From Pseudobacteriovorax antillogorgiicola (lineage in GTDB: Bacteria; Bdellovibrionota_B; Oligoflexia; Oligoflexales; Oligoflexaceae), in the NCBI RefSeq assembly GCF_900177345.1, contig NZ_FWZT01000017.1, positions 1-64,000 on the forward strand: 64,000 nt of DNA. Reading direction: 5' to 3'. The stretch's first letter is position 1; each line of letters begins with the position of its first letter. Shown piece by piece: positions 1-8,137 of the stretch. The translations under genes and the position numbers were made by a program. The notes under the pieces were generated by a model, which was given only the letters and a program-made list of their open reading frames with translations, was not told the DNA's origin and made no database searches.

Positions 1-137
1 GCGCCTTTGTCAGTTCTAAAACAGTACATTGAGAACCAAGGTGAAATCCAATGAAGGATTGCTCACCTGCTCAAAGCAGCTATCGCTCTTTACTCGGGAT
101 CACAATAGCTGGCTTTCACCACCAGCCAAGCCTTCAG

Positions 138-311
138 CTATGGCTGGAGCACTTGCCAGCGACTTGGTAGATCCCAGGTTTGAGGAAGAACCACTTCGAC
201 AACTCCAAATGGAATTTTTTTCAAAAGCTTGGAGTCGAGAGTTTTAGAAAAGGCAGAATGGCCTAGGAGGCTTATCAGCAGTAAGCTGAGTAGCTTGAAG
301 ATTCGTAACAT
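138..311 (-). CDS. Possible small secreted protein, 57 aa
   Basis: From the ATG at 311 the product begins with a convincing signal peptide: positive residues, then a long run of Leu/Ile, then HSAFS as a plausible cleavage site near residue 22. About 35 residues follow and then a stop. The Shine-Dalgarno is weak (AGGCG about 7 bases upstream). A longer reading from 386 adds 25 residues in front of the signal peptide and is unlikely. I recognise no family. It could be the 5' piece of a truncated periplasmic protein gene rather than a complete gene. Confidence 0.3.
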   Translation of the reverse strand: MLRIFKLLSLLLISLLGHSAFSKTLDSKLLKKIPFGVVEVVLPQTWDLPSRWQVLQP

Positions 312-489
312 GATGACGCCTATGATAATGCATGCAAAAAACCTTGAACAAGATGAGTTCGTACAAGGTTTATTGCGAAGCCTCAAGGCTATTTAGCAAA
401 GATAGTTCTCACACTGCTAAAGGTTCGAGTGGCAACAGGCCCTGGTTAAGAGCATTTTCATAAAGTTCTTAAACAATTATAGGCAAAAA

Positions 490-640
490 CTCACCTCTCG
501 ACAGCCCACCGAGCCGAGGAGGTTCGCCCAACTCTCTTCCGAGAGTGTTGCACCATCTACCGACAGGCTGAGTTAGCCACGGCTATTCCGGCATAGGTGG
601 ACTAGGAACGACCTCCCTTACACTTCGTCCAGCTGGTACC
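490..640. other. GC-rich, structure-prone intergenic patch
   Basis: This patch is clearly richer in G and C than the flanking AT-rich sequence. It contains a perfect CTCTC-TTCC-GAGAG-type hairpin around 532-546 (on the minus strand the loop reads GGAA, a GNRA tetraloop) and a GGCTGAGTTAGCC hairpin near 566-578. No ORF explains it. It could be a structured RNA, but I could not match it to a named family. Confidence 0.3.
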
Positions 641-803
641 CGGAGTCAAATTTCTGACTCGACTCGATATAGCTAGCGACATTTAGAACAAATTCATTAG
701 AATTACAATGTTTGCCCGTCTTAAGAGGGTCAGTCATCCGATCGAGTCCCATCCCAAATGCGTTCGAACCATCGCAATAGACTATCAAAGAATTATTCGA
801 CAA
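618..803 (-). pseudogene. Possible C-terminal remnant of a lost protein
   Basis: The reading frame opens only from a TTG at 803 with no Shine-Dalgarno. Its 61 residues begin directly with a beta-strand-like segment (SLIVYCDGSNAFG) and continue with a conserved-looking stretch ending in NEFVLNVASYIE. That pattern resembles the C-terminal end of Rossmann-like domains in which a strand-Asp-Ser-Asn turn is followed by an N-x-x-x-Y/W helix. I infer a decayed 3' fragment of a longer minus-strand gene. A small genuine gene is less likely. Confidence 0.25.
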
Positions 804-969
804 AATATCGAGTGATTACGATTGATGGTAGTTTGAAGGCATCAAAGTCTTGATTAACCCTCGCCCGCGCTTAAGTCCTTATAAACTTCGACCGAAATCT
901 CAGATATATGCTTGTATAAAAGATCTTGCCCGCTGTCATTTCATGAGTTGTGGCTAAGTTTGGAGCCTT

Positions 970-2349
970 ATGAGTACTAACCAGCAACGATTTAGAGTCC
1001 TCACCTCTGAAGGCGATATAAAGTTGCTTGGTATTATCGATGAAACCATTAACTTTGCAACAGTTGATGAGCACATAGGGAAAAAGCAAACCATATCCCT
1101 CGACCTATCTGATGTTGTCGCGTGTTCTTGGAATGCGTTACTTCACCTAGATAAATTTCTCGCCGAAAAAGGTCTAGAATCCATAAAACTGAAAAAAGTA
1201 CCGAATCGAATTTTCGACTATATCAAGCTCCTGCCACGGTTCTATGACACTTACGAAATTGTAAGCCTCGAAATGCAGCTCATCAATCAAGACTTTGAAA
1301 TGAAATCTATTGAAATTACCAAAAATGAGCTAAAGCAATTCGCTAAGCACAGCCCCAATTACTTTATCCGTTGGTTCAAGGGCTATCAATTTGTAGGCAA
1401 TCAACGGTACTTCCTTCAAGAGGGTTTACCCAAAGGGCTTGAACGAAGTCCTTGGTTGAAGATCAATCAGGATGAGTTCAAATTCTGGCATGACTACATC
1501 TCATTTTGTCAATCAACTCTTAGCTTATCATTGGACCTCTTGGAGTCACTTGATTTTGTTTTAAAACGCAATCTCAAAGAAACAATGATGATATGGAACT
1601 CAGTACTTTCGAGTTTCGAGCATCTAAAGACAGAAAACTATAATACATATCGCGATAACTCTGATGATATTTTGTCTCGTATCCAGAATGTCGAAAGCAA
1701 TTGCTCTAAGATCTATAGCTCGATGAAAGAGATAAAACAGGGATCTCATATGCAGATTCTCAAGATCGAAGTTCTTAGCCAAAATGAATATTTCATAAAA
1801 GACTCGTCTCTCCATCAAGGTATTGATAGCTATGTCCAGGAAGTTCAGAAACTCACAAACATGCTCAGCAAGATCGAAGATCTTGGGGTCAACGCCGGAT
1901 CGTTAATATTCGAGCTTTTGGACTACTTCGATCGATTCGAAAAAGACTTTCAAGAAATTTCTGAACTGGATACCGTAGCCCTTGGAGCAATTCGCGACAT
2001 CATGGGTATCATGGACGTTCTATCCATGAAATCGTGGAAGAAAACTCAAAATATCATTTGCAAAGAACTTCAGAATTGGAGTCAAACACTTTTTAACTTG
2101 AGCGGAACTTTGCAGGGATTCGATCTTCTAAGGCAGATTATAGAGCATCGACTAAAAGAGCTAACTCTCATCACTGACAAGAAACAAGCTAGAGTGGAAT
2201 GGGCATATTTTGCAACTGAATTGTATACAATGATTGAGTCTTCTCTGGTCACAGATCAAGAAAAGTTCTCAAAGGGTTTCTACTTGCCCCATGCTCAGGG
2301 TGAGCAAAAAAAAGAATCGAAAAGCCCCGGCGATGTCATGCTCTTTTAG
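970..2349 (+). CDS. STAS-like signalling protein with helical C-terminal region
   Basis: The first 100 or so residues look like a STAS (anti-anti-sigma) fold: strand TISLDLSDV at 41-49, then the helix start ACSWNALLHL at 51-60 where RsbV/SpoIIAA-type proteins have the regulatory Ser, followed by a short strand and a second helix. The remaining 350 residues are mostly helical and hydrophilic, without a signal peptide or membrane segment, and resemble a scaffold or dimerising region more than an enzyme. The ATG at 970 is preceded by GGAG at about 5 bases. It is followed 95 bases later by a receiver-domain gene on the same strand, so a role in a phosphorelay or partner-switching circuit is likely. 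Exact function unknown. Confidence 0.75.
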   Translation: MSTNQQRFRVLTSEGDIKLLGIIDETINFATVDEHIGKKQTISLDLSDVVACSWNALLHLDKFLAEKGLESIKLKKVPNRIFDYIKLLPRFYDTYEIVSLEMQLINQDFEMKSIEITKNELKQFAKHSPNYFIRWFKGYQFVGNQRYFLQEGLPKGLERSPWLKINQDEFKFWHDYISFCQSTLSLSLDLLESLDFVLKRNLKETMMIWNSVLSSFEHLKTENYNTYRDNSDDILSRIQNVESNCSKIYSSMKEIKQGSHMQILKIEVLSQNEYFIKDSSLHQGIDSYVQEVQKLTNMLSKIEDLGVNAGSLIFELLDYFDRFEKDFQEISELDTVALGAIRDIMGIMDVLSMKSWKKTQNIICKELQNWSQTLFNLSGTLQGFDLLRQIIEHRLKELTLITDKKQARVEWAYFATELYTMIESSLVTDQEKFSKGFYLPHAQGEQKKESKSPGDVMLF

Positions 2350-2443
2350 GCAATCTTACCTTAGGCAAAGGCATCAGGTTTTTTCAAAAGAGTTCCGATA
2401 ACTGATAGAGGTTACTAGTGAATTCAAAGAATAAGTGGTTTTT

Positions 2444-2803
2444 ATGGTGAAACGAGCTGCCATAGTCGACGATGAAACATCGATAGCTGACACCCTAGCT
2501 TTTGTGCTTGATCACTTGGGTATTCCTATATCCATCGAGACATTTAATCGCCTCGATGTTTTCCATGTGAGTCAGGACTCGCTACCTTTTGATATTCTAT
2601 TGCTCGATTTGAACTTACCCGGACTTGGCTCTCACAAGATTTCTGAATTCTTAGATTCTTTGGATTCGCAAACTAAAATTGTGATAATGACAGGAGACCA
2701 CACATTCGCTTGCCCCAGCTCTCGGATCGAGGAGGTCATCCACAAGCCTTTCGACATTCCCAATCTAGAAAGACTGATCAGATCAGCTATTGCCGATGAC
2801 TAG
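2444..2803 (+). CDS. Stand-alone response regulator receiver (CheY-like), 119 aa
   Basis: A single receiver domain with no output domain. Acidic pocket Asp-Asp at 9-10, phospho-acceptor Asp55 in the strand ILLLDLNLPG, Thr83 (IMTGD) and Lys101 (HKPFD) are all present, so it should be phosphorylatable. I chose the ATG at 2444; an in-frame GTG at 2435 would add three residues. It lies between the STAS-like gene and the converging hybrid kinase gene, whose stop is only 9 bases away. It probably takes phosphate from that kinase or another neighbour and acts by protein contact. Confidence 0.85.
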   Translation: MVKRAAIVDDETSIADTLAFVLDHLGIPISIETFNRLDVFHVSQDSLPFDILLLDLNLPGLGSHKISEFLDSLDSQTKIVIMTGDHTFACPSSRIEEVIHKPFDIPNLERLIRSAIADD

Positions 2804-2812
2804 CTTCACTAA

Positions 2813-4402
2813 TCAGATAGCTTTGACCTTTTTCTCTAAGAAATCAGTTTCGTGGCGTTTGAAGGTATTGTCTCGAATCGATGAAAGTAGCTCCCTGAGC
2901 TGATCCTTACTAACTGGCTTGGCGAGGACTTGATCCATCCCAGCTTCGAAAGCACGATCTATTTCGGCCTCCGAAACACTTGCTGTAAGGGCAACTATCC
3001 TAAGGCCTTTGCCATACCTCTCTCTCAGCAAGGCCGTAGTATGGTAGCCGTTCATAACGGGCATCTTACAATCCATCAAGATCAGCTCATAAGAGGACAA
3101 GTCAGATATCTGAAGAAGCTCCTTGCCATTTTCTACAAAATCTACAGAGGTATTGAAATGGCTCAATTGTTTCGCGATCAAGCGACGCTCGGTCGCACGA
3201 TCCTCGGCGACCAAAACTCTCAGACGATGAAGTAGCTTAGCCTGTTGAATTGGAATCGGCACGCTTTCAGGAGCGTCAATTACTTGAGTTGGTATGGAAA
3301 CAGTAACTCTAGCCCCCTCTCCTAGTTTGCTTTCCACATCGAACACACCACTCATCTGCTCAATAAGGCCTTTCACGATACTCAAACCCAGACCTGTGCC
3401 TCCGTAAGTCTTCGTAGTGGACAGATCTCCCTGCTCAAAAGGCATTAGAAGTCGCTCAATTTTTGAAAGGTCGATGCCAATTCCCGTATCCTCGATCGCT
3501 ATCACGATATGGCTTTCTGATTGATTAGTTTTGAGTTCAACCTTGACCCAAATGGTGCCTTCCTTCGTGAACTTAATCGCATTGGATAGTAAGTTGCTGA
3601 TGATCTGCCCTAAACGCGTTTCATCGACTTCAACCCATAGCCTACTATCAACTGCCAATTCAGTTTTTAGCTGAACCCTTCCGGTATCAATACACTTTCC
3701 GTAAAGTTTTACAATTGATTGAATAAATCGAGTTAAGTTAGTAGGCTGAGGGTCCAAATCAATTCTATGTGCCTCAATACGTGAGTATTCGAGGACATCG
3801 CCCACTATTCGGCTCAGATTTTTTCCTGATTCGGATACAAGTTGCAACATATCTCGATGTGATGACTTCAAATCTTCATCATCCATCACCTCTTCACAGA
3901 AACCAATGATTGCATTGAGAGGTGTTCGAATCTCGTGGCTCATATTAGCGAGAAATGAGGTTTTGGCCTGTTCGGCATTTCTTGCATCACTTTCAGCTAT
4001 TTTTAGTTTTGTGATAGTATTACGATGATCCTGCACGATATGAAAGATACTAGTCACATTTTCTACTATTAACGCATAGATACCTCTTTCTAAGGTCACC
4101 ATGTAAGTTTGATGAACCTGCCGTTTGTCGGGATCCTTGCAGTTTAGTGGCATCAGGTGGTTGTGTAAGGTTGCTGAAAAAAATACCGGTGCTTGGCTTT
4201 GAATAGCATCCTCGATGACTCCACTGTAGGGTTCTGTAGCAATTTTCGGGCAGACATCCTCTAACTTGCGACCGAGAACCTTGTCCCGATTGATTGACGT
4301 CCACATTTCCAGAGCTTGATTCCAGAATATGACCACTCTACTGCTATCGAATACGCAGTAGCCTTGGGGAATATGATCAAGGTAGCCCAAGATGCTAGGC
4401 AT
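2813..4402 (-). CDS. Hybrid sensor histidine kinase (PAS, HisKA, HATPase, REC)
   Basis: Cytosolic hybrid kinase of 529 residues. An N-terminal PAS-like domain (about 1-120) lacks any membrane segment. The HisKA H-box (MSHEIRTPLN) places the phospho-His at 156. The HATPase has an N-box near 270-280 (ISNLLSNAIKF), a G1 box near 305-310 (DTGIGI) and a G2 box near 334-340 (GGTGLGL). The C-terminal receiver has acceptor Asp444 (LMDCKMPVMNG) and Lys495. Its start overlaps the end of the CheC-like gene by 8 bases, so it is co-translated with the CheC-like and CheY-like genes upstream. It likely senses a cytoplasmic or redox signal and feeds the small receivers around it. Confidence 0.93.
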   Translation of the reverse strand: MPSILGYLDHIPQGYCVFDSSRVVIFWNQALEMWTSINRDKVLGRKLEDVCPKIATEPYSGVIEDAIQSQAPVFFSATLHNHLMPLNCKDPDKRQVHQTYMVTLERGIYALIVENVTSIFHIVQDHRNTITKLKIAESDARNAEQAKTSFLANMSHEIRTPLNAIIGFCEEVMDDEDLKSSHRDMLQLVSESGKNLSRIVGDVLEYSRIEAHRIDLDPQPTNLTRFIQSIVKLYGKCIDTGRVQLKTELAVDSRLWVEVDETRLGQIISNLLSNAIKFTKEGTIWVKVELKTNQSESHIVIAIEDTGIGIDLSKIERLLMPFEQGDLSTTKTYGGTGLGLSIVKGLIEQMSGVFDVESKLGEGARVTVSIPTQVIDAPESVPIPIQQAKLLHRLRVLVAEDRATERRLIAKQLSHFNTSVDFVENGKELLQISDLSSYELILMDCKMPVMNGYHTTALLRERYGKGLRIVALTASVSEAEIDRAFEAGMDQVLAKPVSKDQLRELLSSIRDNTFKRHETDFLEKKVKAI

Positions 4403-5015
4403 ATTTTAGACCCTTATCGGGGAACCAGTTTTCTAAAAGTTCCCTGACTCCATCAACCCTAAATCGAACGAGAATTCTGCCTTCGATCTCCTTGTCTTCT
4501 ACGATCAGAAATGTTTCAATAAAGAGAAGCATAGTTTCCGTGCCATCCTTACCTTTTAGTATTGATTCTTGGTCGTGGTGATACTGGGGAACAAAGTACT
4601 TTAAGTCGAGGGAAAAAAAGTTTGCAGTAGTTCCCATGACAGCGTTCAGCACAATGTTTCCGATTTCTGTGATCGTTGATTCTCCCATCACATCAAGATC
4701 CTGAGACCCATCACCAGCATTTGGCACTAGCTTGCGAACCAACTGCATCGCACTCTTCCGAGTGAATTCGATTGTGGCCGTTCCGCTGAGTCCTCCTTCG
4801 AATCCCAGGCTAACATAGGACATCAGTTCCTGAGGTTCTCCAACTTCTGACGAATCATCCTGGCAGCGAACAAGCTTGATTTCTGGCAAACTTAGGTTGA
4901 TCTGCTTTGAAACTATCGCCTGGATAGCCTGAGATGCACGAGTCACTCCCTGCGACAGGCGATCCCTTAACACCTCAAGCTCGTAACTATCTAGTTCATG
5001 AGACATGTTTTTCAT
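4395..5015 (-). CDS. CheC/CheX-like phosphatase with one active site
   Basis: The C-terminal half carries the CheC-family signature exactly as described for the family, [D/S]-x3-E-x2-N-x22-P: Ser113, Glu117, Asn120, Pro143. CheC proteins hydrolyse phospho-CheY. The N-terminal half aligns by pattern with the first CheC repeat (a helix followed by NLSLPEIKLV) but has lost the Glu and Asn of that site, so only one site is left. The gene overlaps the upstream CheY-like gene by 20 bases if started at 5015 (an ATG at 5006 is also possible) and overlaps the hybrid kinase downstream. The obvious substrates are the neighbouring receivers. Confidence 0.85.
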   Translation of the reverse strand: MKNMSHELDSYELEVLRDRLSQGVTRASQAIQAIVSKQINLSLPEIKLVRCQDDSSEVGEPQELMSYVSLGFEGGLSGTATIEFTRKSAMQLVRKLVPNAGDGSQDLDVMGESTITEIGNIVLNAVMGTTANFFSLDLKYFVPQYHHDQESILKGKDGTETMLLFIETFLIVEDKEIEGRILVRFRVDGVRELLENWFPDKGLKYA

Positions 5016-5385
5016 TTTTCTTCCGATCTTGACGTAGCTGATTCACGACAGTTTCGAGAGTTTCCTTTTGTACTGGCTTGTTGAGGAAATACTTAACTCC
5101 ATTATCGTGACACTGTTCCTCCGAACTCTTCTGAACATTCGCAGTCAGCACAACGATATCAATATCGGGATACTTTTCATGAATCATCGCACTCAGCTCG
5201 AACCCATCAAGCTCCGGCATCAATAGGTCGGTAAAGACACAATCGAAGTTACCCTTTTTCAGCTCCTCTAAGACCTCAAGACCTGAAAGGAAGGGCTTTA
5301 CTTCACACCCAAGATCCTGCAACAGACGTTCAATTTGATTCAATTGAAAGTGAGAATCATCCACCAATATTACTTTGAGTGACAT
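4996..5385 (-). CDS. CheY-like response regulator, first gene of a CheY-CheC-kinase operon
   Basis: A 129-residue single receiver domain: acidic pair Asp9-Asp10, acceptor Asp53 (FTDLLMPELDG), Thr81 and Lys103 (LNKPV) are intact. The ATG at 5385 has AGGAGGA just upstream, the strongest ribosome site in this block. The next gene (CheC/CheX-like) starts inside this one, and the hybrid kinase starts inside that, so the three are very likely translated in step. The protein probably shuttles phosphate between the kinase and an unknown target while the CheC-like protein resets it. Confidence 0.9.
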   Translation of the reverse strand: MSLKVILVDDSHFQLNQIERLLQDLGCEVKPFLSGLEVLEELKKGNFDCVFTDLLMPELDGFELSAMIHEKYPDIDIVVLTANVQKSSEEQCHDNGVKYFLNKPVQKETLETVVNQLRQDRKKNEKHVS

Positions 5386-5758
5386 CTTATTTTCCTCCTC
5401 TTGCTTTCAATTCATCGGAGCTACTTGCGGTTCCACCAAGCAAGATCTTGTTACCATTGAGTCATTCTCTGGCAGAGTGAAGCTAAGGGAATAGATAGGC
5501 TATGGAAATACTTTCATTATATGTCTCGGGTGCAAGATATTTTTGTGCCCAAATACTTTTGCCTCCTATCTCATATTCATTCATATATTTCGTCAATTAT
5601 CAGATATATACAAACTCAAAATATTTCACCGTACCTGTACACTCCAGCTTGCTTCAATCGCCCGAAGACATCAAATCAATCGAGATCTGATAAACTATAG
5701 TAGAGTATTTTTGATCTGCATTCTTCCAACGGCTGCTCAACTCTAAGGAAAGGTGGTT
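5386..5758. other. Divergent intergenic region between two receiver genes
   Basis: This 373-base AT-rich region separates the minus-strand CheY-CheC-kinase operon from a plus-strand receiver gene and must hold promoters for both. A TAAACTATAG-type element at 5691-5700 is a plausible -10 region for the plus-strand gene. The short ORFs here show no coding character. Confidence 0.4.
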
Positions 5759-6115
5759 ATGAAGGTTCTCATAGCAGACGATAATCCTGAAATTGCATCA
5801 GTCATTGAACTATTTTTGGAAAACTCAAAAGTTACCTTCTACCGAGCCATGAACAGCGAGGATGCTCTCAATCAAGCATCATCAAACCTATTTGACCTTA
5901 TCATTACTGACTATGATTTTCCTCCAAGAGGAGGCCTTGAGTTGATCAGCAAATACCGCAATGCTATTGGTAACACCCCTCTATATGTATTGACGGGAGT
6001 TTCCATTTCGGAAGAAGACTTACTCTCCGCTGGAGCAACAAAGGTATTTTTCAAGCCTAATGCCATCAAGAGAATTTCTGATGAGATCAAGACCACGATA
6101 AAAAAAGCTTCCTAG
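5759..6115 (+). CDS. Stand-alone response regulator receiver (CheY-like), 118 aa
   Basis: Single receiver domain: Asp7-Asp8 acidic pair, acceptor Asp51 (LIITDYDFPP), a Thr in YVLTG and the conserved Lys-Pro in VFFKPN. No output domain follows. The ATG at 5759 is used here because AAGGA lies about 9 bases upstream; a GTG at 5753 is in frame. It is divergent from the CheY-CheC-kinase operon and 23 bases upstream of the GDSL lipoprotein gene, with which it may share a transcript. It is the third single-domain receiver within 4 kb. Confidence 0.85.
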   Translation: MKVLIADDNPEIASVIELFLENSKVTFYRAMNSEDALNQASSNLFDLIITDYDFPPRGGLELISKYRNAIGNTPLYVLTGVSISEEDLLSAGATKVFFKPNAIKRISDEIKTTIKKAS

Positions 6116-6138
6116 CGGAGTGTTAGGAGAAGCTTCTT

Positions 6139-7161
6139 TTGAATTGCCTGACAACTTTATTTATAAGCATTCTAGGCCTTCTTACCTCTTGTACAAGCCC
6201 ATCCGACGAACCCGATGTGCGAGATTTGGTGGTTCCTAACCAGAAGAATTGGATTGCAAAATCTGTATCAATACCCTATCAAAACCCCTTTGAAAGCATG
6301 ATCGTATTTGGTGACTCACTCTCAGATACAGCGAATCTCAAAGCCAATACATGGGGTATCGTATTACCAGCCCATCTCTACTGGGAGGGTCGCTTCTCAA
6401 ATGGACCTATCTGGCTAGACTACGCGAGCCGTGGCTTACAATTGCGACTGGTAAGCTATGCAGTAGGCGGAGCTGAAACTCAAGAGACGAAGGGCTATTC
6501 AGGATTCTTTGTGAGTAGCCTCCATGAGCAGATTGATGACTACCTAAACGATACCACCCAGAGCGAGCGTAAGAAGCACCTGGGTGTGATATGGATTGGC
6601 GCTAATAACTATTTCGCCAAGATCAATGACGACCCGAGGCAGGTAATTGAGGATATCTCTAAACAGGCTCAACTTCTGCTCCAGCGGGGTCTTCAAACTT
6701 TGGTCATAGGAACGATGCCAGAGCTAGCTGGATTGCCCGTGCCACCAAACCAGTCCAAACGTCGACCGGATAGGGAGTTTAAGAAAATAACTCGAAGTCA
6801 TAATACCTTATGCAGAAAACTAGTGAGCCAACTTCAGAAAACTTGGCCGCGAAAGAATATCGTCCTGTGGGATGCCTATGATATCTATCATCAGGCGACC
6901 AGAAATCCGATAAAGTTTGGCTTTAGAGACTTGGATACCGCTTGCTATCCTGGTGATCTTTACGGAGAGTTCAAGCAAGACGACAAATCATTTTGTGTGG
7001 ATCTCATGGGAACCAGACACTGGGATTATACTCACCCGAACACAATGATGCACTGCTACTATGCAACAAAATTTCTTGCCGATCTTGGTTCAGAACTGAG
7101 TTACATCACGTTCAACTATAACCAGGCTAAGATTATGTGCCGCAGGCTTTCGGAGAGATAG
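6139..7161 (+). CDS. Lipoprotein GDSL/SGNH esterase or phospholipase
   Basis: A secreted SGNH hydrolase. The signal peptide ends in a lipobox with Cys18 (LLTSC). Block I is FGDSLSD with nucleophile Ser60, block II Gly is near 110 (YAVGGAET), block III is GANN at 154-157, and block V supplies Asp296 and His299 (DYTHPN). This arrangement is that of the lecithinase/haemolysin/thermolabile-haemolysin-like group, which acts on lipid esters. The start is a TTG at 6139 with AGGAGA 8 bases upstream; no ATG fits the signal peptide. It is probably anchored in the outer membrane and may attack phospholipids of prey or host cells. The exact substrate cannot be read from sequence. Confidence 0.9.
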   Translation: MNCLTTLFISILGLLTSCTSPSDEPDVRDLVVPNQKNWIAKSVSIPYQNPFESMIVFGDSLSDTANLKANTWGIVLPAHLYWEGRFSNGPIWLDYASRGLQLRLVSYAVGGAETQETKGYSGFFVSSLHEQIDDYLNDTTQSERKKHLGVIWIGANNYFAKINDDPRQVIEDISKQAQLLLQRGLQTLVIGTMPELAGLPVPPNQSKRRPDREFKKITRSHNTLCRKLVSQLQKTWPRKNIVLWDAYDIYHQATRNPIKFGFRDLDTACYPGDLYGEFKQDDKSFCVDLMGTRHWDYTHPNTMMHCYYATKFLADLGSELSYITFNYNQAKIMCRRLSER

Positions 7162-7504
7162 GAGCGCCCCCGTAAGGTTAAGATTTTGATCGGAAAAACG
7201 ACTAGGCGAGAACTCTCATTGTTCATTAATTTTTGTCTTTTGAAACAAAAAATCCTCTAAACGATTCATTTACCAACAAGGACAGAAATGCTTCCGTTCG
7301 GCAATACACGAAAGTCTACATATTTTCTTCAGCTAGGCTCTAGAGCCACACGGTATCAGTCATTCTAGAGAATCCCGAAAGTTCTATACCCTGCATCTAA
7401 ACTGATTAAAAATTAATCATGCACTCTCTCAACAATTGACTAATTTCGAAGTCATGATAGCGTCTCCAGCAGTGAATCCAAATTAACTTAGAAGGAGAGT
7501 GATT
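7162..7504. other. Intergenic region with operator-like palindrome and promoter
   Basis: This 343-base gap lies between the GDSL gene and the repeat-protein gene. It contains an interrupted palindrome at 7403-7419 (TGATTAA-AAA-TTAATCA) and, just downstream, a TTGACT hexamer at 7436-7441 that could be a -35 element for the repeat-protein gene. The palindrome sits immediately upstream of that hexamer, a normal place for an activator site. No ORF is seen. Confidence 0.4.
7403..7419. promoter_or_regulatory. Operator-like palindrome TGATTAA-N3-TTAATCA
   Basis: Two perfect 7-base arms separated by AAA. It lies 16 bases before a TTGACT hexamer and about 85 bases before the start of the small secreted repeat protein. 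The form is typical of a dimeric regulator site; which regulator is unknown. Confidence 0.35.
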
Positions 7505-7990
7505 ATGAAAGTTACAGTTATCATGTCTATGCTAGCTCTACTATCCACACCAAGTTTTGCCAACAAGGGAGAACAAACACCACCGGTTGATCAAGGTCAA
7601 CAGCAGCAAGACCCCGTTGATCAGGGTCAGCAGCAGCAAGATCCTGTGGACCAAGGTCAACAACAGCAGGATCCCGTCGACCAGGGTCAACAGCCTCCTC
7701 AACCGCCTATTGTAGACAATGGCCAGTCACCAATTCAACAGAAGCCAGGTGTTTACAAGTATCTAGAGCCTAAGCACCCTGCAGGTGACCGTCTTGACTG
7801 GTGCCTAACCTGGGCTAATCACTGTGGCCAAGAAGCTGCAAACGCCTACTGTGAAGAGATGGGGCACCGCATGGCTGTAGATCTAGAGCGTGCTGCTGAT
7901 GTAGGGTACACCCGCCTATTGCAAGATGATCGTATGGTTTGTAATGGTTATCCCTGCGATAGCTTTACCTACATCACATGCTCAAACTAG
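7505..7990 (+). CDS. Secreted protein with Gln-rich decapeptide repeats and six-Cys domain
   Basis: A signal peptide ends at Ala19. Residues 27-66 are four copies of the decapeptide PVDQGQQQQD, the last one diverged to end in PPQ. A compact C-terminal domain (about 92-161) has six cysteines in a C-x6-C ... C ... C-x4-C ... C pattern, suggesting three disulfides. It matches a small-secreted-domain pattern I have seen only in uncharacterised proteins. The ATG at 7505 follows GAAGGAGAG at 6-7 bases; the in-frame GTG at 7499 overlaps that site and is rejected. The flexible repeat may act as a spacer that holds the Cys-rich domain off a surface. Function unknown. Confidence 0.8.
   Translation: MKVTVIMSMLALLSTPSFANKGEQTPPVDQGQQQQDPVDQGQQQQDPVDQGQQQQDPVDQGQQPPQPPIVDNGQSPIQQKPGVYKYLEPKHPAGDRLDWCLTWANHCGQEAANAYCEEMGHRMAVDLERAADVGYTRLLQDDRMVCNGYPCDSFTYITCSN
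7583..7702 (+). repeat. Four tandem 30-bp coding repeats
   Basis: Units at 7583-7612, 7613-7642, 7643-7672 and 7673-7702 encode the decapeptide PVDQGQQQQD. The units differ at synonymous positions (GAT/GAC, CAA/CAG), so they are not very recent copies, and the last is diverged at its 3' end. The repeat number could still vary between strains by slippage. Confidence 0.9.
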
Positions 7991-8029
7991 GGTGAGCCCT
8001 GGTCGCGAAGACCTTTGATCGCCGTATCG

Positions 8030-8056
8030 GGAGTGTGTTTCTTCGTCACACACTCC
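8030..8056 (+). terminator. Stem-loop after the repeat-protein gene
   Basis: Nine perfect base pairs (GGAGTGTGT at 8030-8038 with ACACACTCC at 8048-8056) around a 9-base loop, 40 bases after the stop. No T-run follows, so it is either a weak terminator or an mRNA-stabilising hairpin. Confidence 0.5.
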
Positions 8057-8137
8057 ATGCTAAAGAGCAAAGATTTCAAGCGAATCATCCTCAAGGTTTA
8101 ATGAATTCATCCGAATTGCTCTAATGAGGAGCTATGG

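Larger units (their letters stand above)
1..969. other. Gene-poor region at the left edge
   Basis: This 969-base stretch carries no full-length gene I can recognise. It holds a weak small secreted ORF (138-311, minus), a short minus-strand fragment that looks like the tail of a lost protein (618-803), and between them a GC-rich patch (about 490-640) with several potential hairpins. The rest is AT-rich and has stops in all frames. It may be decayed coding DNA. Confidence 0.5.

Noticed and set aside
490-640. c-di-GMP (GEMM) riboswitch or other known RNA class
   Set aside because: The hairpin with a GNRA loop is suggestive but I could not line up the conserved GEMM core; no known class was supported.
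7583-7702. Possible CRISPR-like array
   Set aside because: The 30-base units are adjacent, without spacers, and are in frame with a secreted protein; they are coding tandem repeats.
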